64,000 nucleotides of DNA from Mucilaginibacter rubeus (GTDB lineage Bacteria; Bacteroidota; Bacteroidia; Sphingobacteriales; Sphingobacteriaceae). How positions within the stretch are numbered: position 1 is the stretch's first letter; every line of letters starts with the position of its first letter. The stretch is taken from assembly GCF_003286415.2 (NCBI RefSeq), contig NZ_CP043450.1, positions 1 through 64,000 of the forward strand. Reading direction: 5' to 3'. The position numbers and the translations under genes are program-made. This document shows, one piece after another, positions 54,048 to 61,638 of this stretch. The notes under the pieces were generated by a model. The model did no database searches, had not been told where the DNA came from, and saw nothing but the letters and a program-made list of their open reading frames with translations.

Positions 54048-54053
54048 CCTTTG
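54023..54053 (+). promoter_or_regulatory. Promoter of the blaI-M56 module C
   Basis: The -33 TTTG (54023-54026) and -7 TACCTTTG (54046-54053) are spaced by 19 bp, an ideal fit. The palindrome TTTCGTACGAAA lies within the spacer. The ATG is 14 bp after the -7 box. Confidence 0.75.
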
Positions 54054-54067
54054 TTTGGGAGATAGAT

Positions 54068-54451
54068 ATGAACGCACCAAACAAACCGATAGAACCTACT
54101 AAATCTGAGCTCGAAATACTGCAGGTGTTATGGGAAAAAGGCCCCTTAACTGTACGTTCGGTAAATGATGAGTTGTTGAAGCAAAGGGATGTAAACTATA
54201 CCACAACCTTAAAGCTCATGCAGATCATGGCCGATAAAGGGATCCTGAAACGCGACGAAAGCCAGATGAAACACATATACAGTGTAGTAGAGGAGGAGCA
54301 ACAAACCAAGGCGCACCTGCTGGATAAGTTTGTGGATACCATGTACAAAGGCTCGGCCGGTAAATTGGTGATGCAGTTATTGGGGAACAAAAAAACTTCG
54401 CAGGAGGAATTACAGGAGATCAAAGACCTGCTCAAGAAACTGGAAGAATAG
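54068..54451 (+). CDS. BlaI/MecI/CopY family repressor, module C
   Basis: A 127-residue repressor very similar to module A: PTKSELEILQVLWEKGPLTVRSVNDELLK, recognition helix TTTLKLMQIMADKGILKRDE and C-terminal HLLDKFVDTMYKGSAGKLVMQLLG. The identical recognition helix in modules A and C agrees with their shared TACGAA operator class. The M56 gene follows 24 bp later. Autorepression is expected from the operator inside its promoter. Confidence 0.94.
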   Translation: MNAPNKPIEPTKSELEILQVLWEKGPLTVRSVNDELLKQRDVNYTTTLKLMQIMADKGILKRDESQMKHIYSVVEEEQQTKAHLLDKFVDTMYKGSAGKLVMQLLGNKKTSQEELQEIKDLLKKLEE

Positions 54452-54475
54452 TTAAATTCAATAAACCAAACCGTT

Positions 54476-56407
54476 ATGGATGTTACCATTGTAAAAGCAT
54501 TACCCGATTACCTGGTTAAAGCACTTTGCAGTACGCTGATCCAATCCTTGTGGCAGGGCGTGTTACTTGCCGCATTGGCAGGTATCATTATAGTTTGTAC
54601 CCGCCGCTCGAGCCCGGCCAGCAGGTATAATTTATTAATGGCAGGGCTGGCAGTTTTTGCCTGCACGGTTGTAGTTACTTTTATATACGAGGTAAACCAG
54701 GAAAAGGCGGTTCAAACAGTGGTGACCGGTCAGCAGCTTATCATTCATTCAAATGTTGTTGCGCAACCTCAGGCCAGTCCAAAAGTAAGCGATTACAAAG
54801 CAGTCTCCAGCTTTTTAAATGGGCATTCCAATAGCATTGTTTTTATCTGGCTTTTGGTGGTGATGGCGCGCACCTTGCAGTTAATGACGGGTTTACAAAG
54901 CCTTTATTATCTGCGTCGCCGTCAGATCCTGGCTGTAAGCAGGGATTGGGAAAGCCGCGTAAAACAGCTGGCCTTACAATTAGGTATTAAACGGCTGGTT
55001 GGCATTGCCGAGTCCGGCATGGCTAAAGTGCCGATGGTGATAGGCCATTTAAAGCCGCTGATCCTGATCCCGGCAGGGCTGATGACTGCCATGCCCCCGG
55101 CAGAGATCGAAGCCATACTTGTACACGAGTTGGCGCATATTCGCCGGCGCGATTATATCATGAACCTGTTGGTAAGCATGATGGAGGTTATTTTCTTTTT
55201 TAACCCCGCTGTACTTTGGATAGCATCGCTCATCCGTGCCGAACGCGAAAATTGCTGCGACGATATGGTGGTTAGCCACACCGGTAATAAGGTCAATTAT
55301 ATTAAAGCGCTGGTAGCTTGCCAGGAATATCAGTTGGCAACGCCGGCTTATGCAATGGCGCTTAGTGGTGGCAAAAATCAACTGATGGGTCGGGTAAAGC
55401 GGATGCTTTCTGATAATAATCAATCGTTAAACGTAATGGAGCGGTCAATGCTGGCTGTTGCCCTGGTTGCGACAATCCTGCTCACTACTGCTTTTTCACA
55501 TAAAGAAAACATAGATCAGCTGGTTAACAAGATGGTACATGCCGGTAAAACGGCGCTGGTGCCTCATAAGCAAACCAAACCGCCGGCTAATCCTGCAAAA
55601 CCCAAATCCATTGAAAAAAATGCGCATGCAGCTTCACCGGTAACCAAGGATACTTCCTATAAAACACAACTGGATACCTCGCTGTTCAGGATCTACCGCC
55701 CCGATGAAGTTGGCGACCACACCTCCTTAACATTTCCTAATGACGGTGTGCAAACCCGATTGCTCAAGGTGGATGGTGTATTGTATCAGGTGAACACATT
55801 GAACGGTCGCGTTACATCCATGCAGGTTAATGGCAAAACAATACGGCCAAATGAATATGCACCTTATTTGCTTGTTGTTGATAAGGAAACGCAACGCAAA
55901 CCGGTAGTTGCACCAGTGGCGCAAGCAGCACAGGCCGCGCAGGTAGCACGACAGCCTGACCCTATAACCCCGATCAATACTACTGCGGCCGGCAATGTAA
56001 ACGGTCAGGTGGGCTTAAGAAGACTGAATGGAAACCTTGGCAGTCTTAAATCAACATTGAATGCCTATGACGCGAGCAGTAAGGCTTATAATGGCACTGC
56101 AGTAAATTATAGTGCTGTTAATCCTTATCCGGCCAATTATAAAGCTTATCATGATGATTCCAACCGGGCAAAGCTGACCGATGATCTCATTACCGAAGGT
56201 ATTATTCATAGCAGCGATGAACTGACTTCATTTAAATTAAGTGATACGGAGTTTATTGTTAACGGTAAAAGAATACCCGACAACATTTACCAGAAATTTA
56301 AGAAAGCATACGTAAAACAACCCGAAAAAGGTAAGCAGGGAAGCTGGAGCTGGATGTACAATTATACTGAACAAACAGAACCAGCAACCGGCGATCATTC
56401 GCAATAA
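54476..56407 (+). CDS. M56 family metallopeptidase (BlaR1-type), module C
   Basis: A 643-residue membrane protease. Helices at about 17-35, 55-75 and 115-135 precede the zinc motif HELAH (about residue 216) with downstream RAERENCCDDMV; another helix sits at about 330. The periplasmic tail of about 300 residues is Pro-, Ala- and Gln-rich at first (VAPVAQAAQAAQVARQ) and ends with a short ordered DELTSFKLSDTEFIVNGKRIPDNIYQKFKKAY segment. No beta-lactam-sensor or TonB domain is seen. Together with blaI C it forms a two-gene unit; the outer-membrane protein follows 108 bp later. Confidence 0.87.
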   Translation: MDVTIVKALPDYLVKALCSTLIQSLWQGVLLAALAGIIIVCTRRSSPASRYNLLMAGLAVFACTVVVTFIYEVNQEKAVQTVVTGQQLIIHSNVVAQPQASPKVSDYKAVSSFLNGHSNSIVFIWLLVVMARTLQLMTGLQSLYYLRRRQILAVSRDWESRVKQLALQLGIKRLVGIAESGMAKVPMVIGHLKPLILIPAGLMTAMPPAEIEAILVHELAHIRRRDYIMNLLVSMMEVIFFFNPAVLWIASLIRAERENCCDDMVVSHTGNKVNYIKALVACQEYQLATPAYAMALSGGKNQLMGRVKRMLSDNNQSLNVMERSMLAVALVATILLTTAFSHKENIDQLVNKMVHAGKTALVPHKQTKPPANPAKPKSIEKNAHAASPVTKDTSYKTQLDTSLFRIYRPDEVGDHTSLTFPNDGVQTRLLKVDGVLYQVNTLNGRVTSMQVNGKTIRPNEYAPYLLVVDKETQRKPVVAPVAQAAQAAQVARQPDPITPINTTAAGNVNGQVGLRRLNGNLGSLKSTLNAYDASSKAYNGTAVNYSAVNPYPANYKAYHDDSNRAKLTDDLITEGIIHSSDELTSFKLSDTEFIVNGKRIPDNIYQKFKKAYVKQPEKGKQGSWSWMYNYTEQTEPATGDHSQ

Positions 56408-56515
56408 TCAACAAATTTAATATCGACTTAATTGATTGTGTTTCAAAGCATGAACAGGATAGCTATTGCCATAAATGAACAAATGATCAGCATTTAAAAC
56501 TTAACCATACACCTT

Positions 56516-58957
56516 ATGATGAAAATAAAAATTGCGGCTTTTTTAGTCGCCTGGATAACTATTGCTCCAACTTTTGCATCGGCTCAAAACATTGCCGTTA
56601 ACCTTAGCGGTAAAGTGGCGGGCGCGGATAATAAACCTTTGGATGGTGCGGCGGTTTACCTGCTCAACGGCCGGGATTCGGCATTGGTTAAAACCGCCCT
56701 TGCCGATGCTTCAGGAGCTTACAGTTTTAAGGTGAAACCTGGCAGTTATAAGTTATCGGTCTCCATGATGGGGTATAAACAATATCAATCGGGCATATTA
56801 CAATTGGAACAGGATAAGGCGATGGAGCCAATAATTTTGCAGATGGCTGGTACAACGCTTAAAGAGGTGAGTGTAAGCGCGCAAAGGCCTTTTGTACAAC
56901 AAAAGATAGACAGGACAATCATCAGCCCGGAAGCATTGATCAGTAACAGCGGCAGCACCGCGCTCGAGGTATTGGAAAAAGCGCCCGGCGTTATCGTTGA
57001 TCAAAATGCCGCCATAAGTTTACAAGGAAAGGGCGTGACCATTTTTATAGATGATAAGCCCACCTATCTGTCAGGGCAAGACCTGGAAAATTACCTCAGA
57101 TCGTTAACTGCTGCTGCCATCGACCAGATTGAGCTTATGCCTAATCCGCCGGCAAAATATGACGCCTCCGGTAATGGCGGGGTGATTAACATCCGCACCA
57201 GGAAAAATAAGGTTAAAGGCTTTAATGGCAGTTTAAACCTCAATTATACGCAGGGGCGCTACGCTAAAACCAACAACAGTCTTAATTTTAATTACCGTAA
57301 TAACCGGGTAAACATATTCGGTAATTTGAGCTACAATAAAGGCAACGGTTTCAGCGACCTGAATATCAACCGCCACTTTGAAAATGCACAGGGGGATATT
57401 ACTTCTAACTTTCTTCAAAACTCCTTCATCAGACGTAAGAGCGATAACTATTTTGCTAAGATAGGCGTGGATTATTATATCTCGGATAAAAGCACATTCG
57501 GTATTAACCTTACCGGAATTTACAATCCATACAATACTAAAACCCCGGTAACCAGTCAGTTTTCAAATGCGGCTAACCAGCCCGACTCTACCATTATCGC
57601 CCATAACCAGGAACACGGTACCTTTAGAAATGGAGGTGCTAATCTAAACTACCGCCACCAGTTTGATAAAAACGGGCACGAGTTTTCTGCAGATCTTGAT
57701 TATCTCGATTACTACACCAACAATAACCAATTATTCAACAACAGCAGCTTCCTGCCCGATGGCACGCTTGTTGGCAACGAGATACTGACAGGGATGCTGC
57801 CTGCGCATATCCACATCTATTCGGCCAAGACTGATTACGATCATCCATTGAAAAATGGCCTAAAGCTTTCAAGCGGCTTAAAATCAAGCTATACCCATAC
57901 CAATAACATTGCCGATTACTTTTATTCTACAGAGGGCGCCATGATGCCGGATTACGGTAAAACCAATCATTTTATCTACAAAGAAAATATCAACGCGGCT
58001 TATATCAATGCAACCAAGGATTATAAGCAACTGTCGGTACAGGCAGGCCTCCGTTTAGAAAATACCATATCAAACGGGCATCAATTAGGCAATGCGCAAA
58101 AGCCGGATTCGGCCTTTAAACGTAATTATACGAACCTGTTCCCCACTATTTATCTGCAATACAAGCTGGATACTGCTAACCGGAATCAGTTGAGCCTGAA
58201 CTATGGCCGCCGTATAGATCGTCCTTACTACCAGGATCTCAATCCATTTCTTTCACCGCTTGATAAGTTTACCTACTATACAGGCAACCCTTTTTTAAGG
58301 CCCACATTTACCGATAATTTTGAGTTATCGCATACCTATAAAAGCAAGTTCACTACCACGTTAAGCTATAGCCGATCAAGGGACGATGTAGAAGAAACCA
58401 TTGAAATTGTTGATGGCATTTACTACAGTCGCCCCGGCAATATTGGCACCTATACGGTTAAAACACTTTCTTTTGATGGCACATTTGATCCTGCCAAATG
58501 GTTTAACTTCCACATTAGCGGAAGGGTATCTCAAATTCATTCGGTAAGTAATTTTTATACCGGTTTGCTGGATAGCAAGGGCACTTATTTCTTTGTCAGG
58601 CCCATTCTTACCTTTAAGCTGCCTAATGATTGGACTGCTCAGCTTGATGGCGGTTATCAGAGCAAGGTTACCAGCGCCCAGTTTGTAAGTGGCAGCAGGG
58701 GTAAGGTGAATACTGCTGTTTCTAAAAAGCTTTCGGCTAAAACTACACTTAAGCTGGTGGTAAATGATATTTTTTACACCTTTAAAAACACCGGCGTAAT
58801 CAATAACTTAAATCAAACCCAGGCCAACTGGCGTAACCTGAATGACACCCGCACCGGGGTACTATCACTTAGTTACCGTTTTGGGAAAGCTATATCCGGC
58901 CAGCGGCAGCATGACGCCAACGGGGCGGAAAGTGAGCAGAACAGGGTGAAGAATTAG
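56516..58957 (+). CDS. Outer-membrane beta-barrel receptor (CarboxypepD_reg, plug, OMP_b-brl_3)
   Basis: An 813-residue outer-membrane protein. It has a signal peptide (to about ASAQN), a carboxypeptidase-like regulatory domain (about 30-110), a plug-like domain (about 125-225; LEVLEKAPGVIVDQ, IFIDDKPTYLSGQDLENYLRSL, GGVINIRTRK) and a large C-terminal beta-barrel of the OMP_b-brl_3 type (about 380-800). It is related to TonB-dependent receptors. The ligand is unknown and no SusD-like partner is adjacent. It follows M56 module C on the same strand and may be part of its regulon. Confidence 0.88.
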   Translation: MMKIKIAAFLVAWITIAPTFASAQNIAVNLSGKVAGADNKPLDGAAVYLLNGRDSALVKTALADASGAYSFKVKPGSYKLSVSMMGYKQYQSGILQLEQDKAMEPIILQMAGTTLKEVSVSAQRPFVQQKIDRTIISPEALISNSGSTALEVLEKAPGVIVDQNAAISLQGKGVTIFIDDKPTYLSGQDLENYLRSLTAAAIDQIELMPNPPAKYDASGNGGVINIRTRKNKVKGFNGSLNLNYTQGRYAKTNNSLNFNYRNNRVNIFGNLSYNKGNGFSDLNINRHFENAQGDITSNFLQNSFIRRKSDNYFAKIGVDYYISDKSTFGINLTGIYNPYNTKTPVTSQFSNAANQPDSTIIAHNQEHGTFRNGGANLNYRHQFDKNGHEFSADLDYLDYYTNNNQLFNNSSFLPDGTLVGNEILTGMLPAHIHIYSAKTDYDHPLKNGLKLSSGLKSSYTHTNNIADYFYSTEGAMMPDYGKTNHFIYKENINAAYINATKDYKQLSVQAGLRLENTISNGHQLGNAQKPDSAFKRNYTNLFPTIYLQYKLDTANRNQLSLNYGRRIDRPYYQDLNPFLSPLDKFTYYTGNPFLRPTFTDNFELSHTYKSKFTTTLSYSRSRDDVEETIEIVDGIYYSRPGNIGTYTVKTLSFDGTFDPAKWFNFHISGRVSQIHSVSNFYTGLLDSKGTYFFVRPILTFKLPNDWTAQLDGGYQSKVTSAQFVSGSRGKVNTAVSKKLSAKTTLKLVVNDIFYTFKNTGVINNLNQTQANWRNLNDTRTGVLSLSYRFGKAISGQRQHDANGAESEQNRVKN

Positions 58958-59143
58958 TTTCTTATAGCTAACAAGGGAATTGAACCTGTTTTTACTCAAT
59001 AACATTAGTATCATCGATGCTTTAAACTGTTCGAGGTTCTGCAGCTTTTTTTGCGATTTGATTTTTCTTTAATGTTTATATTACTTTTGGAACTGTTTGA
59101 GTAGTTCAGGGTTGAGCGGAACATTATTAAAAGGATTTTCATT

Positions 59144-59833
59144 ATGTATAACATTTTGCTCATAGAAGATGATGACCGGTTAGCTACTGTGATTAAGCGC
59201 GGATTGGAAGAAACCGGCTGTCAGATCACCGTAGCTTATGACGGGCTGCTGGGGCAAAAACTGGCGTTACAGGAAAAGTATGATGTTATCATAACTGATA
59301 TTATTCTCCCTAAAATCAATGGGCTCGACCTATGTAAATACGTAAAATCGCAAAAGCCGGAAGCAGCTATATTGATGCTCACGGCCCTGGGCACTACTGA
59401 TGATAAGGTAGAAGGATTTGATGCCGGAGCAGATGATTACCTGGTGAAGCCCTTTGAATTCCGCGAACTTGAAGTACGTGTGCGGGCACTGGCCAAGAGG
59501 CAGCAGTTTGTTGGTAAACCTAAGCTTGGTGAATCTCTGGTTATTGCCGATCTGCAGATGAATACGTATACCAAAACTGTTTATCGGAGCGGTACAGAGA
59601 TTAATTTGACCCCCAAGGAGTTTAAGTTGCTGGAGTACATGATGCGCAATCGTGATCGTGTGCTTTCCCGGTCGGAGATTGGCGAAAAGGTATGGGAAAC
59701 AACCTTTGATACAGGTACCAACTTCATCGATGTTTACATCAACTACCTGCGCAAAAAAATAGACCGCGATTACCCCGTTAAGCTCATTCATACCAAGCCT
59801 GGCATGGGCTTTATATTCAGAGAAGAGAAATGA
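59144..59833 (+). CDS. OmpR-family response regulator
   Basis: A 229-residue two-component regulator. The receiver has the acidic pair IEDDDR, phospho-acceptor Asp in VIITDIILPKINGLDL (about residue 51), Thr in MLTALG and Lys in DDYLVKPF (about 101). The C-terminal winged helix (INLTPKEFKLLEYMMRNRDRVLSRSEIGEKVW ... VDVYINYLRKKID-like) binds DNA. The next gene, its histidine kinase, overlaps the stop by 4 bp. The pattern is close to CusR/MprA-type regulators. Confidence 0.94.
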   Translation: MYNILLIEDDDRLATVIKRGLEETGCQITVAYDGLLGQKLALQEKYDVIITDIILPKINGLDLCKYVKSQKPEAAILMLTALGTTDDKVEGFDAGADDYLVKPFEFRELEVRVRALAKRQQFVGKPKLGESLVIADLQMNTYTKTVYRSGTEINLTPKEFKLLEYMMRNRDRVLSRSEIGEKVWETTFDTGTNFIDVYINYLRKKIDRDYPVKLIHTKPGMGFIFREEK

Positions 59834-61197
59834 CTATCCGTAAACAACTTACCGTTTTGTTTACCGCCGGTATTGCGGGGTTGTTGTTATTGTTCTCATT
59901 GATCATCTATTGGTCGTTGGCTAACGACCGGGAAGACGACTATTATGGCCTTTTACGCCATACGGCCATAACCAAGGCCAATCTGCTGCTTGATGCCAAA
60001 GTCAATCCCTCGGTTTTGCAATTGATTTACCGCAATGCAGAAAATACATTGTTTGAAGAAGAAGTGGCAATTTATGACACCTCTTTTCACCTGCTGTACC
60101 ATGATGCGGTAGAGATTGACAAAGTGAAAGAAACGCGCGGGATGATTGACAATATTGTTGCCCGGAAGGAGATCCGTTTTTATCAGGGCAGTTTACAGGT
60201 TGTGGGGATCTTGTACATGCATCGCGGCCATCAGTATGTAATTACTGCGGCTGCTAATGATAAACAGGGATATGCCAGATTGCGTAACCTGGAGTATACC
60301 TTATGCCTTACTTTTCTGGTCGGCGTTATCCTGATTTATTTTGCAAGCCAGTTTTTTGCCCGCAAGGCCTTGCAACCGGTGGCTGATATGGTAGATAAGG
60401 TTGAAGAAATTACTGCTACTAATCTTGATTTGAGGTTGAACGAGGGTAATGGTAAGGATGAGATAGCAGAGCTGGCCGTAACTTTTAATGCCATGCTCGA
60501 TAGGCTTGAACGATCTTTTGATGCGCAAAAGGAATTTGTTTCCAATATATCGCACGAACTGCGTACACCCTTAACCGCCATGTTAACCGAGTTGCAGGTA
60601 ACCATGGAAAAAGAACGTGATAACCTGTTTTATAAAGAATCAATTGTTCATGCCATCAGTGACGCAAAGAAACTGGTGCGACTATCTAATAGCCTGCTCG
60701 ATTTGGCCAAGGCCAACTATGATCATACCGAAATATCATTTAAACAGGTAAGGCTTGATGAATTATTGCTTGACGCGCATAGCGATGTGTTACACAATCA
60801 TCCCTCGTTCAAAGTGAATATGGTATTTGAGAAAGATATTGAGGATGAAAAGCAGATAACAGTGAAGGGAAATGCCTACTTGCTAAAGGTAGCTATGATG
60901 AACCTGGTGGAGAACGGTTGCAAGTTTTCACCAGATCATGAATGCACGGTTTCCATCAGTTATAACGAAACTACAGGTATCATCCGCATCCAGGATAATG
61001 GTGTGGGCATTTCCGAAGCCGATCAGCAAAATATCTTTAATGCCTTTTACCGGGGGCAAAATAGTCAATATTCCAGGGGCAATGGTATAGGTCTTTCGCT
61101 ATCAAAAAAAATCGTTGAATTGCATCACGGCACTGTAACGGTGTATTCAGTTCCCGGAAAAGGCACCACATTTACAGTTCACCTGCCCCATCAGTAA
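59830..61197 (+). CDS. Sensor histidine kinase
   Basis: A 455-residue inner-membrane kinase. TM1 (about 10-30) and TM2 (about 160-178) flank a periplasmic sensor of about 125 residues with no recognised fold. A HAMP domain (about 180-232) is followed by HisKA with phospho-His in FVSNISHELRTPLTAM (about 245), and an ATPase with N-box MNLVENGCKFSP, G1 DNGVGIS and G2 GNGIGLSLSKKI. It pairs with the overlapping response regulator. The stimulus is unknown; mgtA lies 442 bp downstream, so cation or envelope stress is conceivable. Confidence 0.94.
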   Translation: MTIRKQLTVLFTAGIAGLLLLFSLIIYWSLANDREDDYYGLLRHTAITKANLLLDAKVNPSVLQLIYRNAENTLFEEEVAIYDTSFHLLYHDAVEIDKVKETRGMIDNIVARKEIRFYQGSLQVVGILYMHRGHQYVITAAANDKQGYARLRNLEYTLCLTFLVGVILIYFASQFFARKALQPVADMVDKVEEITATNLDLRLNEGNGKDEIAELAVTFNAMLDRLERSFDAQKEFVSNISHELRTPLTAMLTELQVTMEKERDNLFYKESIVHAISDAKKLVRLSNSLLDLAKANYDHTEISFKQVRLDELLLDAHSDVLHNHPSFKVNMVFEKDIEDEKQITVKGNAYLLKVAMMNLVENGCKFSPDHECTVSISYNETTGIIRIQDNGVGISEADQQNIFNAFYRGQNSQYSRGNGIGLSLSKKIVELHHGTVTVYSVPGKGTTFTVHLPHQ

Positions 61198-61244
61198 CCA
61201 CTGATTTTTCTAATAAAATTCTAATTTTTTTATAAAAGGTTTCT

Positions 61245-61260
61245 AACGGGCTTTCCCGTT
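61245..61260. promoter_or_regulatory. Palindrome upstream of the mgtA leader
   Basis: AACGGGCTTTCCCGTT has perfect 6-4-6 symmetry and ends 9 bp before the -7 box at 61270. It could be an operator, or a weak terminator hairpin after the kinase gene, though no T-run follows. Confidence 0.45.
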
Positions 61261-61269
61261 GGGGCACCT

Positions 61270-61277
61270 TACTTTTG
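61270..61277 (+). promoter_or_regulatory. -7 box of the mgtA leader transcript
   Basis: TACTTTTG matches TAnnTTTG. Transcription from it would begin about 20 bp before the short peptide ORF at 61304 and give mgtA a 5' leader of roughly 350 nt. Confidence 0.55.
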
Positions 61278-61303
61278 CCCGCGTTAAAACAATACAAACA
61301 ACC

Positions 61304-61354
61304 ATGGATACAGGTCCGAGTAGTCAACCTCAATTTTTAAAACTTCCCCGCTAA
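61304..61354 (+). CDS. Putative MgtL-like leader peptide
   Basis: A 16-codon ORF encoding MDTGPSSQPQFLKLPR, placed about 20 bp after the predicted transcript start and 285 bp before mgtA. From memory, the Salmonella mgtA leader peptide MgtL is [17 protein letters not shown]. The two share an acidic second residue, Pro5, Pro9 and a C-terminal LKLxR. In Salmonella, translation of this leader controls Rho-dependent entry into mgtA. The resemblance could be chance at this length, and no Bacteroidota precedent is known to me. Confidence 0.4.
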   Translation: MDTGPSSQPQFLKLPR

Positions 61355-61408
61355 GCAGGATCTGATCATTCTTTATGCAGTCCTGCCAGGCAGGACAATG
61401 CTATCGCT

Positions 61409-61579
61409 ATGCGTAAAGAAAAAAACGTGGGTAAAAATATCCATCCAAACATTCCAAAGTTTACCTGGCCTGTTGCTGGCCGCCCGGTAAAGAACAAATT
61501 GCGCCTTTTGCAGGGTGATACTTCCAGCTTTGCGCTGCCATTTCACTTGCACATCCCTACCGATGCAGAGGATTACTAA
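61409..61579 (+). CDS. Possible 56-codon ORF in the mgtA leader
   Basis: An ATG ORF ending DAEDY, with no recognised motif or signal. A second, overlapping 30-codon ORF begins at 61398 in another frame. Immediately upstream is the hairpin GTCCTGCCAGGCAGGAC (61380-61396). This 285-bp stretch may be structured leader RNA rather than coding; confidence that the ORF is a gene is low. Confidence 0.2.
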   Translation: MRKEKNVGKNIHPNIPKFTWPVAGRPVKNKLRLLQGDTSSFALPFHLHIPTDAEDY

Positions 61580-61638
61580 GTGCGCATGGTGCTCCCCATT
61601 TTATCGTCCTATTCCAAACTTTTAAATGAAAAACCAAA

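Noticed and set aside
61398-61490. 30-codon ORF overlapping the 56-codon ORF in the mgtA leader
   Set aside because: No start-site support, no motif, and conflicting frames suggest that at most one, and perhaps neither, is coding.
61304-61638. M-box (Mg2+) riboswitch ahead of mgtA
   Set aside because: I could not find the conserved M-box core in this leader; a leader-peptide explanation fits better, but covariance-model search would be decisive.
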